This document shows, piece by piece, positions 37,102 through 47,100 of a stretch of 52,849 nt of DNA. The position numbers were made by a program, and so were the translations under genes. The notes under the pieces were generated by a model, which saw only the letters and a list, made by a program, of their open reading frames with translations, had not been told where the DNA came from and did not search any database. Each line of letters opens with the position of its first letter. The stretch's first letter is position 1. Source of the stretch: Pelatocladus maniniholoensis HA4357-MV3 (GTDB taxonomy: Bacteria; Cyanobacteriota; Cyanobacteriia; Cyanobacteriales; Nostocaceae); NCBI GenBank assembly GCA_019359115.1, contig JAHHHW010000104.1:1-52849 (forward strand), given 5' to 3'.

Positions 37102-37839
37102 ATGTCAACTACTTCTATTCCCTCACTGCGTGACCAACAACATCCCCTGATTCGTCAACTTGCTGATAGTATTGAAGCAGCTTGGCATAAACACCTAGAC
37201 CTTTCGCCCTACCATTTACCTGCGGAGTTGGGGTATGTGGAAGGTAGACTAGAGGGCGAAAAATTGATCATTGAAAATCGCTGTTATCAAACGCCTCAGT
37301 TTCGTAAAATGCATCTAGAATTGGCTATAGTGGGAAACATGCTGGATATTCTGCATTGTGTGATGTTTCCTCGACCAGAATATGACTTGCCAATGTTTGG
37401 TTGTGACTTGGTTGGTGGTAGGGGTCAAATTAGTGCAGCGATCGCTGATCTTTCACCTGTTAACTCTGAGCATTCTTTGAGTGAAGCTTATACTTCTGCA
37501 CTCGTGGCGCTACCAGTACCAGATTTTTCCCAACCGCGTGATTTACCAGAATGGGGAGATATCTTTTCTGAGTTTTGTATGTTTGTGCGTCCGAGTTCCA
37601 CTGAAGAAGAAACAATGTTTCTCAAATGTGTGGAAGGATTTTTAGACATTCATTGTCAAAATGCGATCGCATCTAACCAAGTTTCATCCGATAAGGTGAT
37701 GCAAATTATTGCAGGACAACATAATTACTGTACCAAACAACAGCAAAACGATAAAACTCGTCGTGTACTAGAAAAAGCTTTTGGTTCAGAATGGGCAGAT
37801 AATTATATGACTACTGTTTTATTTGACCTACCAAATTAA
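37102..37839 (+). CDS. pcyA: Phycocyanobilin:ferredoxin oxidoreductase PcyA
   Basis: 245 aa, ATG at 37102. Reduces biliverdin IXalpha to phycocyanobilin with four electrons from ferredoxin, giving the chromophore for phycobilisomes and phytochromes. Motifs: [27 protein letters not shown], the active-site segment [20 protein letters not shown] carrying the catalytic His and Asp of the bilin-reductase family, and [20 protein letters not shown] with the C-terminal [12 protein letters not shown]. Full family length. It stands alone, downstream of the Uma2 patch and 746 bp before devB. Confidence 0.96.
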   Translation: MSTTSIPSLRDQQHPLIRQLADSIEAAWHKHLDLSPYHLPAELGYVEGRLEGEKLIIENRCYQTPQFRKMHLELAIVGNMLDILHCVMFPRPEYDLPMFGCDLVGGRGQISAAIADLSPVNSEHSLSEAYTSALVALPVPDFSQPRDLPEWGDIFSEFCMFVRPSSTEEETMFLKCVEGFLDIHCQNAIASNQVSSDKVMQIIAGQHNYCTKQQQNDKTRRVLEKAFGSEWADNYMTTVLFDLPN

Positions 37840-38585
37840 TTATTTTTTTGTTATTAGTTGGTTGGTGGTTGGTAGTTGGTTATTTGTGATTAATGTTTTT
37901 CCATTAAGTAGGTAAGTGTAATTAAAGATAAAATAAAACCTCACCCTGCCTCCGGCTTCCCTGTCCTTAGTAAGGAGAGGGATTGAGGGTGAGGTTTTAT
38001 ATTTAATTTGACCCACTTACTTAGCAATTACTAATTACCAATTGCCTATCATCTGTTAGGTTTGTTACGTTTCACAAAAACTTATTGATGTAGAATTTAT
38101 TCAAAGCGAATAAAATGGAGTAAAATAACTGTAATAGCGCCTATAAACTCCACTGCATCTCTTCAAATAACCAGGTGTATCTAGTAGTAACAATTTTAGT
38201 TTTTCAATTTTACAAAACCTTCACCTAACTATCTATTAAATAAGTGGCTTGTAATTGATAGTTAGTGTCTGGTTGTTAATACCTCCGAACAACAACAAAC
38301 AACTAACGATTGCATGAGTGAAATATGTAAAGAAAATCATTTCATGTAACACAGGATAAATTAGCGAAATGCTTTGTTCCTACAAGCGCCATTGTGAAAA
38401 ACATTGGCGTTGAATTGTCTTGATAAGTAAAAATTGAATATGAAGAACAGCTTTAAATTTGTGTAATTTATGGTTAGTATTTTGCTGTTTCTCAAAAACT
38501 ATTTCTAATTCATACAACTATGCTTAATTCGCTACTTTTTACTTTCTTTAGTATTAGCAAAATTTAAAGATAAGGGTAATTTACA
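37840..38585. other. Long intergenic region upstream of devB
   Basis: 746 bp, no gene. It contains the hairpin element at 37902-38028, then AT-rich DNA. Devs genes are NtcA-controlled in Anabaena, but here I find only a GTA-N8-TAA (38177-38190) without a TAN3T at the right distance. AAGGG (38573-38577) is a plausible ribosome site for devB. Confidence 0.45.
37902..38028. repeat. Long hairpin element (possible MITE or terminator) downstream of pcyA
   Basis: ATAAAACCTCACCCT (37933-37947) pairs perfectly with AGGGTGAGGTTTTAT (37986-38000). Outside it, AAGTAGGTAAGTGTAATTAAA pairs imperfectly with TTTAATTTGACCCACTTACTT, and inside, TCCTTAGTAAGGA is a further palindrome. The nested stems suggest a small non-autonomous element; it could also terminate pcyA transcription. 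Confidence 0.6.
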
Positions 38586-39878
38586 ATGACGCGGATGACA
38601 GAGGAATCAGCATTTAGAGAACAACCTCAACTTTGGTGGGCGATCGCGATCGCTCTACCAGTTACAGTTGCGGCTGGAGTGCTGACTATGGCGAAAATGG
38701 ATCAGGTGAAACAAACTGAACCTATAGCGAGCGCACCAATTGTCACCACTGTTCATGCTGTGGGACGTATACAACCGCTAGGAGACGTGATCAGACTTTC
38801 TGCTCCCGCAGGAATCCAGGGGACTTCGCGAGTTGAACAACTTTTTGTAAAAGAAGGAGAACGTGTTAGAAAAGGTCAAGTAGTTGCGATTTTGGATAGC
38901 TTTGGTAATAACAAAGCTGTATTGGAAGAAGCCAGAGCTAGAGTCCAAGAAGCCCGTGCTAACTTGGAACAAATCAGAGCGACTTTACCAAAAGACATCG
39001 AAGCTCAAAGAGCAGTTATCGCTCGCTTAAACGCTCAGTTGCGTGGCGAAAGCATCGCTCAACGAGCCTTAATTAACCGTATAGAAGCAGAATTAGCGGG
39101 ACAAAGAGATGTCTTTGGAGCAAGTATTGCACGTGTTAAAGCCCAACAACGTAACGCCCAAGTCGATGCTCAACGTTATGAGATGTTATACACAGAAGGC
39201 GCAATTTCTCAGCAAGAGCGTGACAATAGACGCTTGAGTGCAGTCACATTTGGTGAGCAACTAACTGAAACCCAAGCTACACGTAGACAAACCATTGCAA
39301 CTTTGCAACAACAAATTGCAGAAGCGACAGTAAACAGAGATAAAACTATAGCAATTTTGCAACAACAAATTGATGAAGAAAGAGCCAGATTGCAAAGACT
39401 TTTGGATACTCGTCCGACTAATTTGCAAATAGTACAAGCTCAATATGTGAATGCGATCGCTAATCTTAGAAAAGCAGAAGCACAACTACGCTTAAGCTAT
39501 GTTGAAGCACCCATGGTTGGAGAAGTTTTAAAAATTCATACTAGGGCTGGGGAAACAATGGGTGTAGATGGTATTGCTGAGATTGGAAAAACTGATCAAA
39601 TGATAGTTGTTGCTGAAGTTTCCGAAGACACAATTGGTAAAGTACGTCTTGGTCAAGAAGCAACAATTAGTAGTGAAAATGGAGCTTTTAACGGTGAATT
39701 AAAAGGAACAGTTACCGAGATTGGTAGAAAAGTGGGTAAGAAAGATGTACTCAATACAGATCCAGCCGCAGATGTAGATGCAAGAGTAGTGGAAGTCAAA
39801 ATAGCTTTATCTAGTGAAGATAGTGCTAAAGTTGCAGGTTTAACTTATGCCAAGGTAGTTGTGGGTATTGATCTTTAA
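38586..39878 (+). CDS. devB: DevB-type membrane fusion protein of a DevBCA exporter
   Basis: 430 aa, ATG at 38586 with AAGGG upstream. HlyD-family periplasmic adaptor: one N-terminal membrane helix (IAIALPVTVAAGVLTMA, residues about 20-36), beta-barrel/lipoyl halves (VHAVGRIQPLGDVIRLSAP, VEQLFVKEGERVRKGQVVAILDS) separated by a long coiled coil (about 115-285), and a closing barrel (GTVTEIGRKVGKKDVLNTDPAADVDARVVEVKIAL, very DevB-like). In Anabaena DevBCA plus HgdD export heterocyst glycolipids. Several paralogous sets exist, so this may be one of them rather than the original. Confidence 0.9.
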   Translation: MTRMTEESAFREQPQLWWAIAIALPVTVAAGVLTMAKMDQVKQTEPIASAPIVTTVHAVGRIQPLGDVIRLSAPAGIQGTSRVEQLFVKEGERVRKGQVVAILDSFGNNKAVLEEARARVQEARANLEQIRATLPKDIEAQRAVIARLNAQLRGESIAQRALINRIEAELAGQRDVFGASIARVKAQQRNAQVDAQRYEMLYTEGAISQQERDNRRLSAVTFGEQLTETQATRRQTIATLQQQIAEATVNRDKTIAILQQQIDEERARLQRLLDTRPTNLQIVQAQYVNAIANLRKAEAQLRLSYVEAPMVGEVLKIHTRAGETMGVDGIAEIGKTDQMIVVAEVSEDTIGKVRLGQEATISSENGAFNGELKGTVTEIGRKVGKKDVLNTDPAADVDARVVEVKIALSSEDSAKVAGLTYAKVVVGIDL

Positions 39879-39980
39879 ATTATGAATTATTTCATATCTT
39901 GCAGCAACTTTTCATACCGCCAATAAATCTTGGAAATCTATTTCAATAATTTTTACATAAAATGCTTGGAGACAAACATA

Positions 39981-41138
39981 ATGTTTGGCAGCAAAATACC
40001 TCTAGCTTGGTTACAACTAAAACGTGAAAGAACACGCCTAGCTGTAGCTTTGGCAGGAATTGCTTTTGCCGATATTTTGATGTTTATGCAACTCGGATTT
40101 CGGGATTCTCTGTACTATAGTAACGTTAGGTTTCATACTAGCTTACAGGGCGATATTGTTTTAATTAATCCTCAATCCAGTGCTTTATTGTCAATGAAGC
40201 CCTTTTCCCAGAGACGTTTATATAGAGCTTTGGATTTAAAAGCAGTACAATCAGTACATCCTATTTACTTAGACTATACTAGCTGGAAAAATCCGATAAC
40301 AGGCATCCCCCGCAACTTGCTTGTTATTGGTTTTAACCCCGAATCTAACGTATTAAAATTAGAGGGTCTAGAAGAGAATTTAAACAAACTTAAAATACCA
40401 GATGTAGTTTTATATGATAAATCATCTCGACAAGAGTATGGGCCAATAGCTGCTAAATTTCAAGAAGGCAAATTAGTTACCGCAGAAGTGAGAAGACGGT
40501 TAATTAAGGTAGGAGGATTATTTACTTTAGGTGCTTCTTTTGGTGCAGATGGTAATTTGATTACCAGTGATGTCAATTTTTTGCGGATATTTTTGAATCG
40601 ACAGCCAGGGTTAATTGATATTGGTGTAATTAGACTTAAGCCAGGTGCGAGTGCAGATGCGGTTGCTAAAGAATTAAGCAATTATTTACCATCAGATGTG
40701 AGGGTTTTAACGAAGCAAGAATATATTGATAAAGAAAGAAACTTCTGGGCAAGTAGTACAGCCATCGGCTTTATTTTTACTTTAGGAACAATCATGGGAT
40801 TTATCGTTGGAACTGTGATTGTTTATCAAATCCTTTATACAGAAGTAGCAGATCATTTAGTCGAATATGCGACTCTCAAAGCTATTGGCTATGCACAAGA
40901 ATACTTGCTGGTTGTAATTCTGCAAGAAGCTTTTATTTTGGCAGTTTTAGGATATGTACCAGGATTTGCTTTTTCTTTATTTCTTTATCAACAAGCTAGA
41001 CTAGCAACTTTATTACCAGTTTATATGAGTGCTGCACGAGCAATTCAAGTATTGATTTTGACGATTGTCATGTGCTTTATTTCTGGTGCGATCGCAGTTA
41101 GGAAATTACGATATGCCGACCCAGCAGATATATTTTAA
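39981..41138 (+). CDS. devC: DevC-type ABC exporter permease
   Basis: 385 aa from the ATG at 39981 (MFGSKIPLAWLQLKRERTRLAVALAGIAFADILMFMQLGFRDSLYYS); a 17-codon upstream extension is unlikely. MacB/FtsX-type permease: one N-terminal helix (about 23-40), a long periplasmic domain (VVLYDKSSRQEYGP, VGGLFTLGASFGADGNLITSD) and three C-terminal helices. The ending VRKLRYADPADIF is typical of DevC. It would pair with DevA in the inner membrane and DevB in the periplasm. Follows devB by 102 bp. Confidence 0.92.
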   Translation: MFGSKIPLAWLQLKRERTRLAVALAGIAFADILMFMQLGFRDSLYYSNVRFHTSLQGDIVLINPQSSALLSMKPFSQRRLYRALDLKAVQSVHPIYLDYTSWKNPITGIPRNLLVIGFNPESNVLKLEGLEENLNKLKIPDVVLYDKSSRQEYGPIAAKFQEGKLVTAEVRRRLIKVGGLFTLGASFGADGNLITSDVNFLRIFLNRQPGLIDIGVIRLKPGASADAVAKELSNYLPSDVRVLTKQEYIDKERNFWASSTAIGFIFTLGTIMGFIVGTVIVYQILYTEVADHLVEYATLKAIGYAQEYLLVVILQEAFILAVLGYVPGFAFSLFLYQQARLATLLPVYMSAARAIQVLILTIVMCFISGAIAVRKLRYADPADIF

Positions 41139-41206
41139 TGGGTAATTGGTAATTGGTAATTGGGCATTGGGCATATTTAACAACCATTAACCACTAACTA
41201 TTTACT

Positions 41207-41923
41207 ATGACACAAGAACCTGTAATCTCTATCCAACACATCAATCATTATTATGGGAAAGGTGCGCTCAGAAGACAAATTTTATTTGACATCAATCTAG
41301 AAATTAATCCAGGTGAAATTGTATTGATGACTGGACCATCAGGGTCAGGTAAAACGACATTGCTAAGTTTAATTGGTGGTTTGCGTTCGGTGCAAGAAGG
41401 AAGCTTGAAGTTTTTAGGTAAAGAGTTATATCGAGCTAGTCAAACAAAATTAGTCAGTATCCGACGCAAGATTGGTTATATTTTTCAAGCCCATAATTTA
41501 TTAGAATTCTTAACAGCCAGACAAAACGTACAAATGGCGGTAGAATTAGACAAATATATATCTCAAAAAGAAGCGATCGCTAAAGCTGAAACTATACTCA
41601 GAGCAGTTGGTTTAGGACAAAGAATTAACTACTATCCAGATAGTTTATCTGGAGGACAAAAACAAAGAATAGCGATCGCTCGTGCTTTGGTCAACAATCC
41701 AGCATTAATCTTAGCTGACGAACCCACAGCAGCCTTAGACAAGCAATCAGGACGTGACGTTGTGGAATTAATGCAGCGTCTTGCGAAAGAACAAGGGACA
41801 TCTATTTTATTGGTGACTCACGATAACCGGATTTTAGACATAGCTGATCGCATCGTTGAAATGGAAGATGGTATTTTAGTGCGTCAATCTCAAGGTGCGG
41901 TGATCAAAGGTAAAGTTTATTAA
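41207..41923 (+). CDS. devA: DevA-type ABC exporter ATPase
   Basis: 238 aa, ATG at 41207. MacB/LolD-type ATPase: Walker A GPSGSGKTT (about 44-52), Q-loop YIFQAHNLLEFLTARQNV, signature LSGGQKQR, Walker B LILADEPTAALD, switch His VTHD. HYYGKGALRRQILFDINLEI at the N-terminus is characteristic of DevA. Gap from devC of 68 bp contains a TAATTGG repeat. Confidence 0.93.
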   Translation: MTQEPVISIQHINHYYGKGALRRQILFDINLEINPGEIVLMTGPSGSGKTTLLSLIGGLRSVQEGSLKFLGKELYRASQTKLVSIRRKIGYIFQAHNLLEFLTARQNVQMAVELDKYISQKEAIAKAETILRAVGLGQRINYYPDSLSGGQKQRIAIARALVNNPALILADEPTAALDKQSGRDVVELMQRLAKEQGTSILLVTHDNRILDIADRIVEMEDGILVRQSQGAVIKGKVY

Positions 41924-41948
41924 CAGGGAACTGTTAACAGGGTAGAAT

Positions 41949-42728
41949 TTACTTTTTTAAAGTATTTGGTTGGCGACTAGTGCGGAAAGTCACATTCACC
42001 CCTTCATTGGATTGTTCTAGAACCAGTAAAGGCGTAGGTTTAGCCTTCTGATCCCAATGCATGTAAGCAACTCTACCTTGAATAGTAGGTTGCCAGTTAT
42101 CCTCATCATCTACCGGACCAAGATAAGTTTCAATACAGTCGATAATCTGGCTAATTGTGGCAGAAGTTGCTTGTGTTGGTAACTTCATGAGGCGAATTTG
42201 AATGCGAAATAGCACTCGCTTAGTAATATTTGGTGCAGTACCAGTTTCATACTCAACATCAAAAATTTCATCGACTTGGCGTCCTGTACTGCTAGCTATT
42301 CCCACTACTCCTTGTTGAGCTTGGTTGGGTCGTAGTGCTTGAGAAATTTTATCTTTGACTTTGATTTTAATTTGATTGAGGATCGCAAAATGAAAAACCT
42401 CTTCTGACATTCGCATTCGCAGATAGTCTAGATTAAATTCCCGTGAGTTAATCAAATCAGGATTAGTTTCCATTTTACGAATCGTGTCCAAAGCGAGTTT
42501 AAACTTTTTGTCTAGTTCTCGCGTACGGAATTTTTCAAACTTGAGCTTTTTGTGTAGCTGATTCATTTTCATTTTGCTATAGACAATTAAAGCAATCACA
42601 ACTAAGGCCAATCCTCCACAGCTAGCTACTAACAATGGCGCTATTTGCGGATCACTAGTAGGGATTGGTTGAGATACCTTTTGAGTTTTTGTCCCAGAGG
42701 ATTGGGCAATAAACATAGAATTTGACAT
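41949..42728 (-). CDS. Membrane-anchored conserved cyanobacterial protein of unknown function
   Basis: 259 aa from the ATG at 42728 (MSNSMFIAQSSG); the frame stays open upstream to a TTG. One membrane helix (LLVASCGGLALVVIALIVYSKMK, about residues 33-53) is followed by a basic helical stretch (QLHKKLKFEKFRTRELDKKFK) and a soluble domain (VFHFAILNQIKIKVKDKISQALRP, VDEIFDVEYETGTAPNITKRVLFRIQIRLMKLP, TISQIIDCIETYLGP). I recall similar proteins in other cyanobacteria but know no function. Convergent with devA, 25 bp apart. Confidence 0.78.
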   Translation of the reverse strand: MSNSMFIAQSSGTKTQKVSQPIPTSDPQIAPLLVASCGGLALVVIALIVYSKMKMNQLHKKLKFEKFRTRELDKKFKLALDTIRKMETNPDLINSREFNLDYLRMRMSEEVFHFAILNQIKIKVKDKISQALRPNQAQQGVVGIASSTGRQVDEIFDVEYETGTAPNITKRVLFRIQIRLMKLPTQATSATISQIIDCIETYLGPVDDEDNWQPTIQGRVAYMHWDQKAKPTPLLVLEQSNEGVNVTFRTSRQPNTLKK

Positions 42729-42902
42729 GATAAGCAAACATACTTGACTCTTGATGTCTAGGATGCCCAAATTCTTGATATCATTTTGCTGTATTGATGG
42801 TATTTTTTAGGGATTAGGGATAAGGAATAGGGGATCAGAGATCGGGCATTGAGCGTTGGGAATGAATCAGTTAACAGTTAACAGTGACTAGTTTAATTTG
42901 AT

Positions 42903-43005
42903 CAGGACTTACGCAAGTGTCACAAAAATTTCAAAATTTTGCTTATTTTGAGGACTAAAGTCCTCACTACGAACTTAAAATAATATGCCAGTTGCGTAAG
43001 TCCTG
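42903..43005. mobile_element. 103-bp MITE with 14-bp perfect inverted ends and a 5-bp duplication
   Basis: CAGGACTTACGCAA (42903-42916) is the exact inverse of TTGCGTAAGTCCTG (42992-43005). The element is flanked by TTGAT on both sides (42898-42902 and 43006-43010), a target-site duplication. The interior has no gene but includes a half copy of the GTAGTGAG-type palindrome (42950-42975). Termini of the AGGACTTACGCAA kind are widespread in Nostocales genomes. Confidence 0.85.
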
Positions 43006-43034
43006 TTGATCACTGATCACTGATAACTGATTAG

Positions 43035-43088
43035 TTGTCCCCCTTGTCCCCCTTGTCCCTCTTGTCCCTCTTGTCCCCCTTGTCCCCG
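43035..43088. repeat. 9-bp tandem repeat TTGTCCCCC x6
   Basis: Six units (TTGTCCCCC, TTGTCCCCC, TTGTCCCTC twice, TTGTCCCCC, TTGTCCCCG) end seven bases before the ATG of the HAD gene at 43096. The C-rich run occupies the place of a ribosome site, so this gene has no Shine-Dalgarno. Confidence 0.95.
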
Positions 43089-43095
43089 CTCCCCT

Positions 43096-43872
43096 ATGTC
43101 CAGATTCCTACCCTTATCTCAAATTTCATCAGGCGATCGCTTCAGTAATATTCGTCTAGTTGCTACAGATATGGATGGGACTTTGACTGTGAGTGGGAAG
43201 TTTACAAGTAAACTCCTGCAAGCTTTTGAGGATTTAGCATCTGCTGGGATAAAAGTGTTAATTGTTACCGGACGTAGTGCCGGATGGGTAAGTGGATTGG
43301 CAGCTTATTTACCTGTTGTCGGGGCGATCGCTGAAAATGGTGGTTTGTTCTATCCAAGCGATAGCGAAAAACCCATGGTCTTGACGCCTATTGCTGATTT
43401 AGTTAACCATCGTCAGCAATTAGCTGTGGCTTTTGAAAAATTACAAACCGAATTTCCCCATCTGCAAGAATCATCAGATAATCGTTTTCGTATTACTGAC
43501 TGGACTTTTAGTGTTGCTGGATTAAGTGCAAACGAAATCCACACCTTAAACAATCTTTGTCAGCAAATGGGTTGGGGATTTACTTACAGCAGTGTCCAGT
43601 GTCATATCAAACCCTGGGGACAAGATAAATCAGTTGGGTTATTACAAGTGTTGCAGAAATACTTTCCCCAGTACGCACCCCAAGAAATTGTGACTATTGG
43701 TGATAGTCCCAATGATGAAAGCTTATTTGATGAACGTTGTTTTCCTGTTTCTGTGGGTGTCGCAAATGTTTTGGAATATACAGAACAATTGCAGTATCAG
43801 CCTGTTTATATCACCACTGCTGCGGAAGGCGAAGGATTTTGTGAATTTACACGATATTTGATTTCGCTTTAA
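43096..43872 (+). CDS. HAD-superfamily (Cof-like, class IIB) phosphatase
   Basis: 258 aa, ATG at 43096. All four HAD motifs are visible: DMDGT (motif I, with both Asp), VTGRS (motif II Thr), the Lys in KPWGQDK (motif III) and GDSPNDESLF (motif IV). The cap between motifs II and III is of the class IIB type as in Cof, SPP and phosphomannomutase-like enzymes. Hydrolyses a sugar or cofactor phosphate; substrate not predictable. Leader is the C-rich tandem repeat. Confidence 0.88.
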   Translation: MSRFLPLSQISSGDRFSNIRLVATDMDGTLTVSGKFTSKLLQAFEDLASAGIKVLIVTGRSAGWVSGLAAYLPVVGAIAENGGLFYPSDSEKPMVLTPIADLVNHRQQLAVAFEKLQTEFPHLQESSDNRFRITDWTFSVAGLSANEIHTLNNLCQQMGWGFTYSSVQCHIKPWGQDKSVGLLQVLQKYFPQYAPQEIVTIGDSPNDESLFDERCFPVSVGVANVLEYTEQLQYQPVYITTAAEGEGFCEFTRYLISL

Positions 43873-44170
43873 ATTCTTTTTTTTTATTGATGCGATCGCC
43901 CTAGACGAAAAATTCTTAACAGAACCGTATTGCGACAACTCTTGCGAAGTCGGGGATCTGAAGTCTTAATTTTTACAATCAATTTAGAATTGCTATAGTT
44001 AAATTTTAATTAAATATTTTTACTTTCAATTAAATAGTTTCTTATATGGTAGGTATATGTGTCAACAATTAATGATATTACCAAATTTAAAGTTAGGAGC
44101 AAAACTTAGCATTGAATATAACAGCTATTAGTTGAGTACCTATTTACTTCACGCCAGCGAAAAGACAAAC

Positions 44171-47100
44171 ATGAGCCTTTCCATTGCTGATTACAACTTC
44201 ATCGAAGTTCTCTACGAAGACAATATTACTTGGGTTTATCGTGCTTTAAAAGAATCAGAGCAAACTTCGGTGATGATCAAAACACTCAAAAGTGAGTACC
44301 CAACTATAGAAGAACTTGCTCGATTAAGACACGAATATAAAATACTTCAATCTTTGGATATAGAAGGAATTGTGAAACCCTTAGCTTTAGAAAGCTATCA
44401 CAATGGTCTGATATTGATTTTTTCAGACTTTGAGGGAGAGTCTTTAAAAAAGTTTATTAGCAAAAAAAAATTTAATATTAGCGATTTTTTGCGAATTGGT
44501 ATTCAGTTGTCTTCAATTCTGGCTCAGTTACATCAAAATAATATTATTCATAAAAATATCAAAACTCATAATATTCTAATTAACCCGAAAACAGGTCAAG
44601 TCAAACTGATAGACTTTAGCATTTCATCGTGTCTGTCGCGAGAAAATTTCACGGTTATTAATCCTAGCTTAGTTATTCGCGAGGCGCTCTTTGAAGGAGT
44701 AAATACTCTTGCTTATATGTCACCAGAACAAACTGGTAGGATGAACCGTTCAATTGATTATCGAAGTGACTTTTATTCTTTAGGCATCACATTTTATGAA
44801 ATATTAACAGGACAGTTGCCTTTTCAAGTTAGCGATCCTTTGGAACTAGTTCATTGTCATATTGCAAAAATTCCAGTTCCGCCTCACGAACTTAATGTAA
44901 ATATTCCCCAGGCGGTTTCTGAGATTGTCATGAAATTATTAGCTAAAACTGCTGAGGAAAGATATCAAAATGCCTTGGGAATAAAAGCTGATTTAGAAGA
45001 ATGTCTACGACAATTGCAAACAACTAACAAAATTGAAAATTTCATAATCGGTCAGCTTGATTTATACAGCCAATTTCTGATTCCACAAAAACTTTATGGT
45101 CGTGAAACAGAAGTTAATAAGCTGATGGGTGCCTTTGAGCGAGTTAGTTTAGGGGCAAGTGAAATGATGTTAGTAAGTGGATACTCAGGAATTGGCAAAT
45201 CTTCCTTAGTTAATGAAGTTCATAAACCTATAGTACGACAACGGGGTTATTTTATTTCTGGTAAATTTGACCAATTTAAACGAAATATCCCTTATGCTTC
45301 CCTGATTCAAGCCTTTCAAGATTTGATGCGGCAGTTATTAACAGAAACTGCTGAAAAAATTGCTAATTGGAAAACAAAAATTTTAGAAGCTATTGGTACA
45401 AACGGTCAAATTATTATTGATGTTATTCCTGAAGTCGAACAAATTATTAATCCTCAGCCAGTAGTTCCTCAATTAGGTTTGACTGAATCACAAAATCGAT
45501 TTAATCGAGTTTTTCAACAATTTATTCATGTATTTTGTCAACCGGAACATCCATTAGTGCTATTTTTGGATGACTTACAGTGGACAGATTTAGCTTCTCT
45601 CAAGTTAATTCAAATATTGCTCAGTGATCCAGATAGCAAATATTTATTACTAATTGGAGCTTATCGAGATAATGAAGTGAATCCGACGCATCCATTGATT
45701 TTGACTTTAGAGGAAATTAGAAAATCTGGTGCAGTTATCAACAATATTGTCCTTCAGCCTTTGGAAATTATTCATGTTAACCAATTAGTTAGTGATACCC
45801 TCCGCACTCAACAAAAAAAGTCACAGCCGCTAGCTGAGTTAGTCTTTAATAAGACTCAGGGAAATCCTTTTTTCTTGACTCAACTGCTGAAATCTCTTTA
45901 CCAAGAAAACCTGTTGTTATTTAATTTCACTGAAGGTACTTGGCAGTGGGATATTAAACTGCTGCAAAATGTTGAGATCACTGATAATGTTGTTGAGTTG
46001 ATGGTCAATCAGATTCAAAAGCTATCACCAACTACACAAAATATTTTAAAGTTAGCTGCTTGTATTGGGGATAAATTTACTTTAGACGTTCTGAGCATTG
46101 TTAACCAAAAACAGTTTTCTGAAACAGCAAAAGATTTATGGGAAGCTTTGCAAACAGGTCTAGTTTTGCCCTTAGATGAATCTTACAAAATACCTCTAGT
46201 TATCAATCATCAGCAAAATGAACAATTGACAGTTGCTTATAAATTTTTACACGACCGAGTGCAGCAAGCTTCTTATTCTCTGATTCCAGATTATCAGAAA
46301 AAAGAAACTCATCTGCGAATCGGTCAACTCCTGCTAAAAAATACAACGCTTGAAGAACGAACAGAAAATATTTTTGCTTTAGTTAATCAACTCAATTACG
46401 GAATTGAGTTACTGACCTCAGAGTCAGAAAAATATGAATTGGCTGAACTTAATTTAATAGCAGGACAGAAAGCAAAAGCAGCAACGGCGTATGAGTCTGC
46501 TATTCGTTATCTCAAAAAAGGTTTGGGGTTATTGGCAGCTTTTAGCTGGCATAATCAGTATAAATTAACACTAAAACTGTATGAGTCAGCAGTTGAAACA
46601 GCGTATCTCAATGGTGATTTTGAGCAGATGGAGAAATGGACAAAAATTGTCCTACAACAAGCAAAAACCCCCATTGACAAAATGAAAGTCTATGAGGTAA
46701 AAATTCAAGCTTGTATGGCGCAAGTCAAGCAACTCGAAGCGATCAAGATTGGATTACAAGCGCTAGAACTACTAGGGGTAAATTTACCAGAGTCACCTAG
46801 TTCTTCACAGATTCAGCAAACTCTGAGCCAAACAGCAACAAATTTGGCTGGGAAAAATATAGAAGACTTAATTGATCTCCCATTAATGATGGAGGTAGAT
46901 AAGCTAGCAGCCATACGTATGCTAACAAGTATGGGTTCTCCTACTTATCAATCTGCACCTGCATTATTTCCGTTAGTTATATGCGAACAGGTAAATTTAT
47001 CTATTAAAAATGGGAATTCGCCCTTCTCTGCTTATGGCTATGTTTGTTACGGTGTGATTTTAAACGGTATAGTTGAGGATATTGAATCGGCTTATAAATT

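Noticed and set aside
38177-38190. NtcA site for devB (GTA-N8-TAA)
   Set aside because: One mismatch and no TAN3T box at 20-24 bp downstream.
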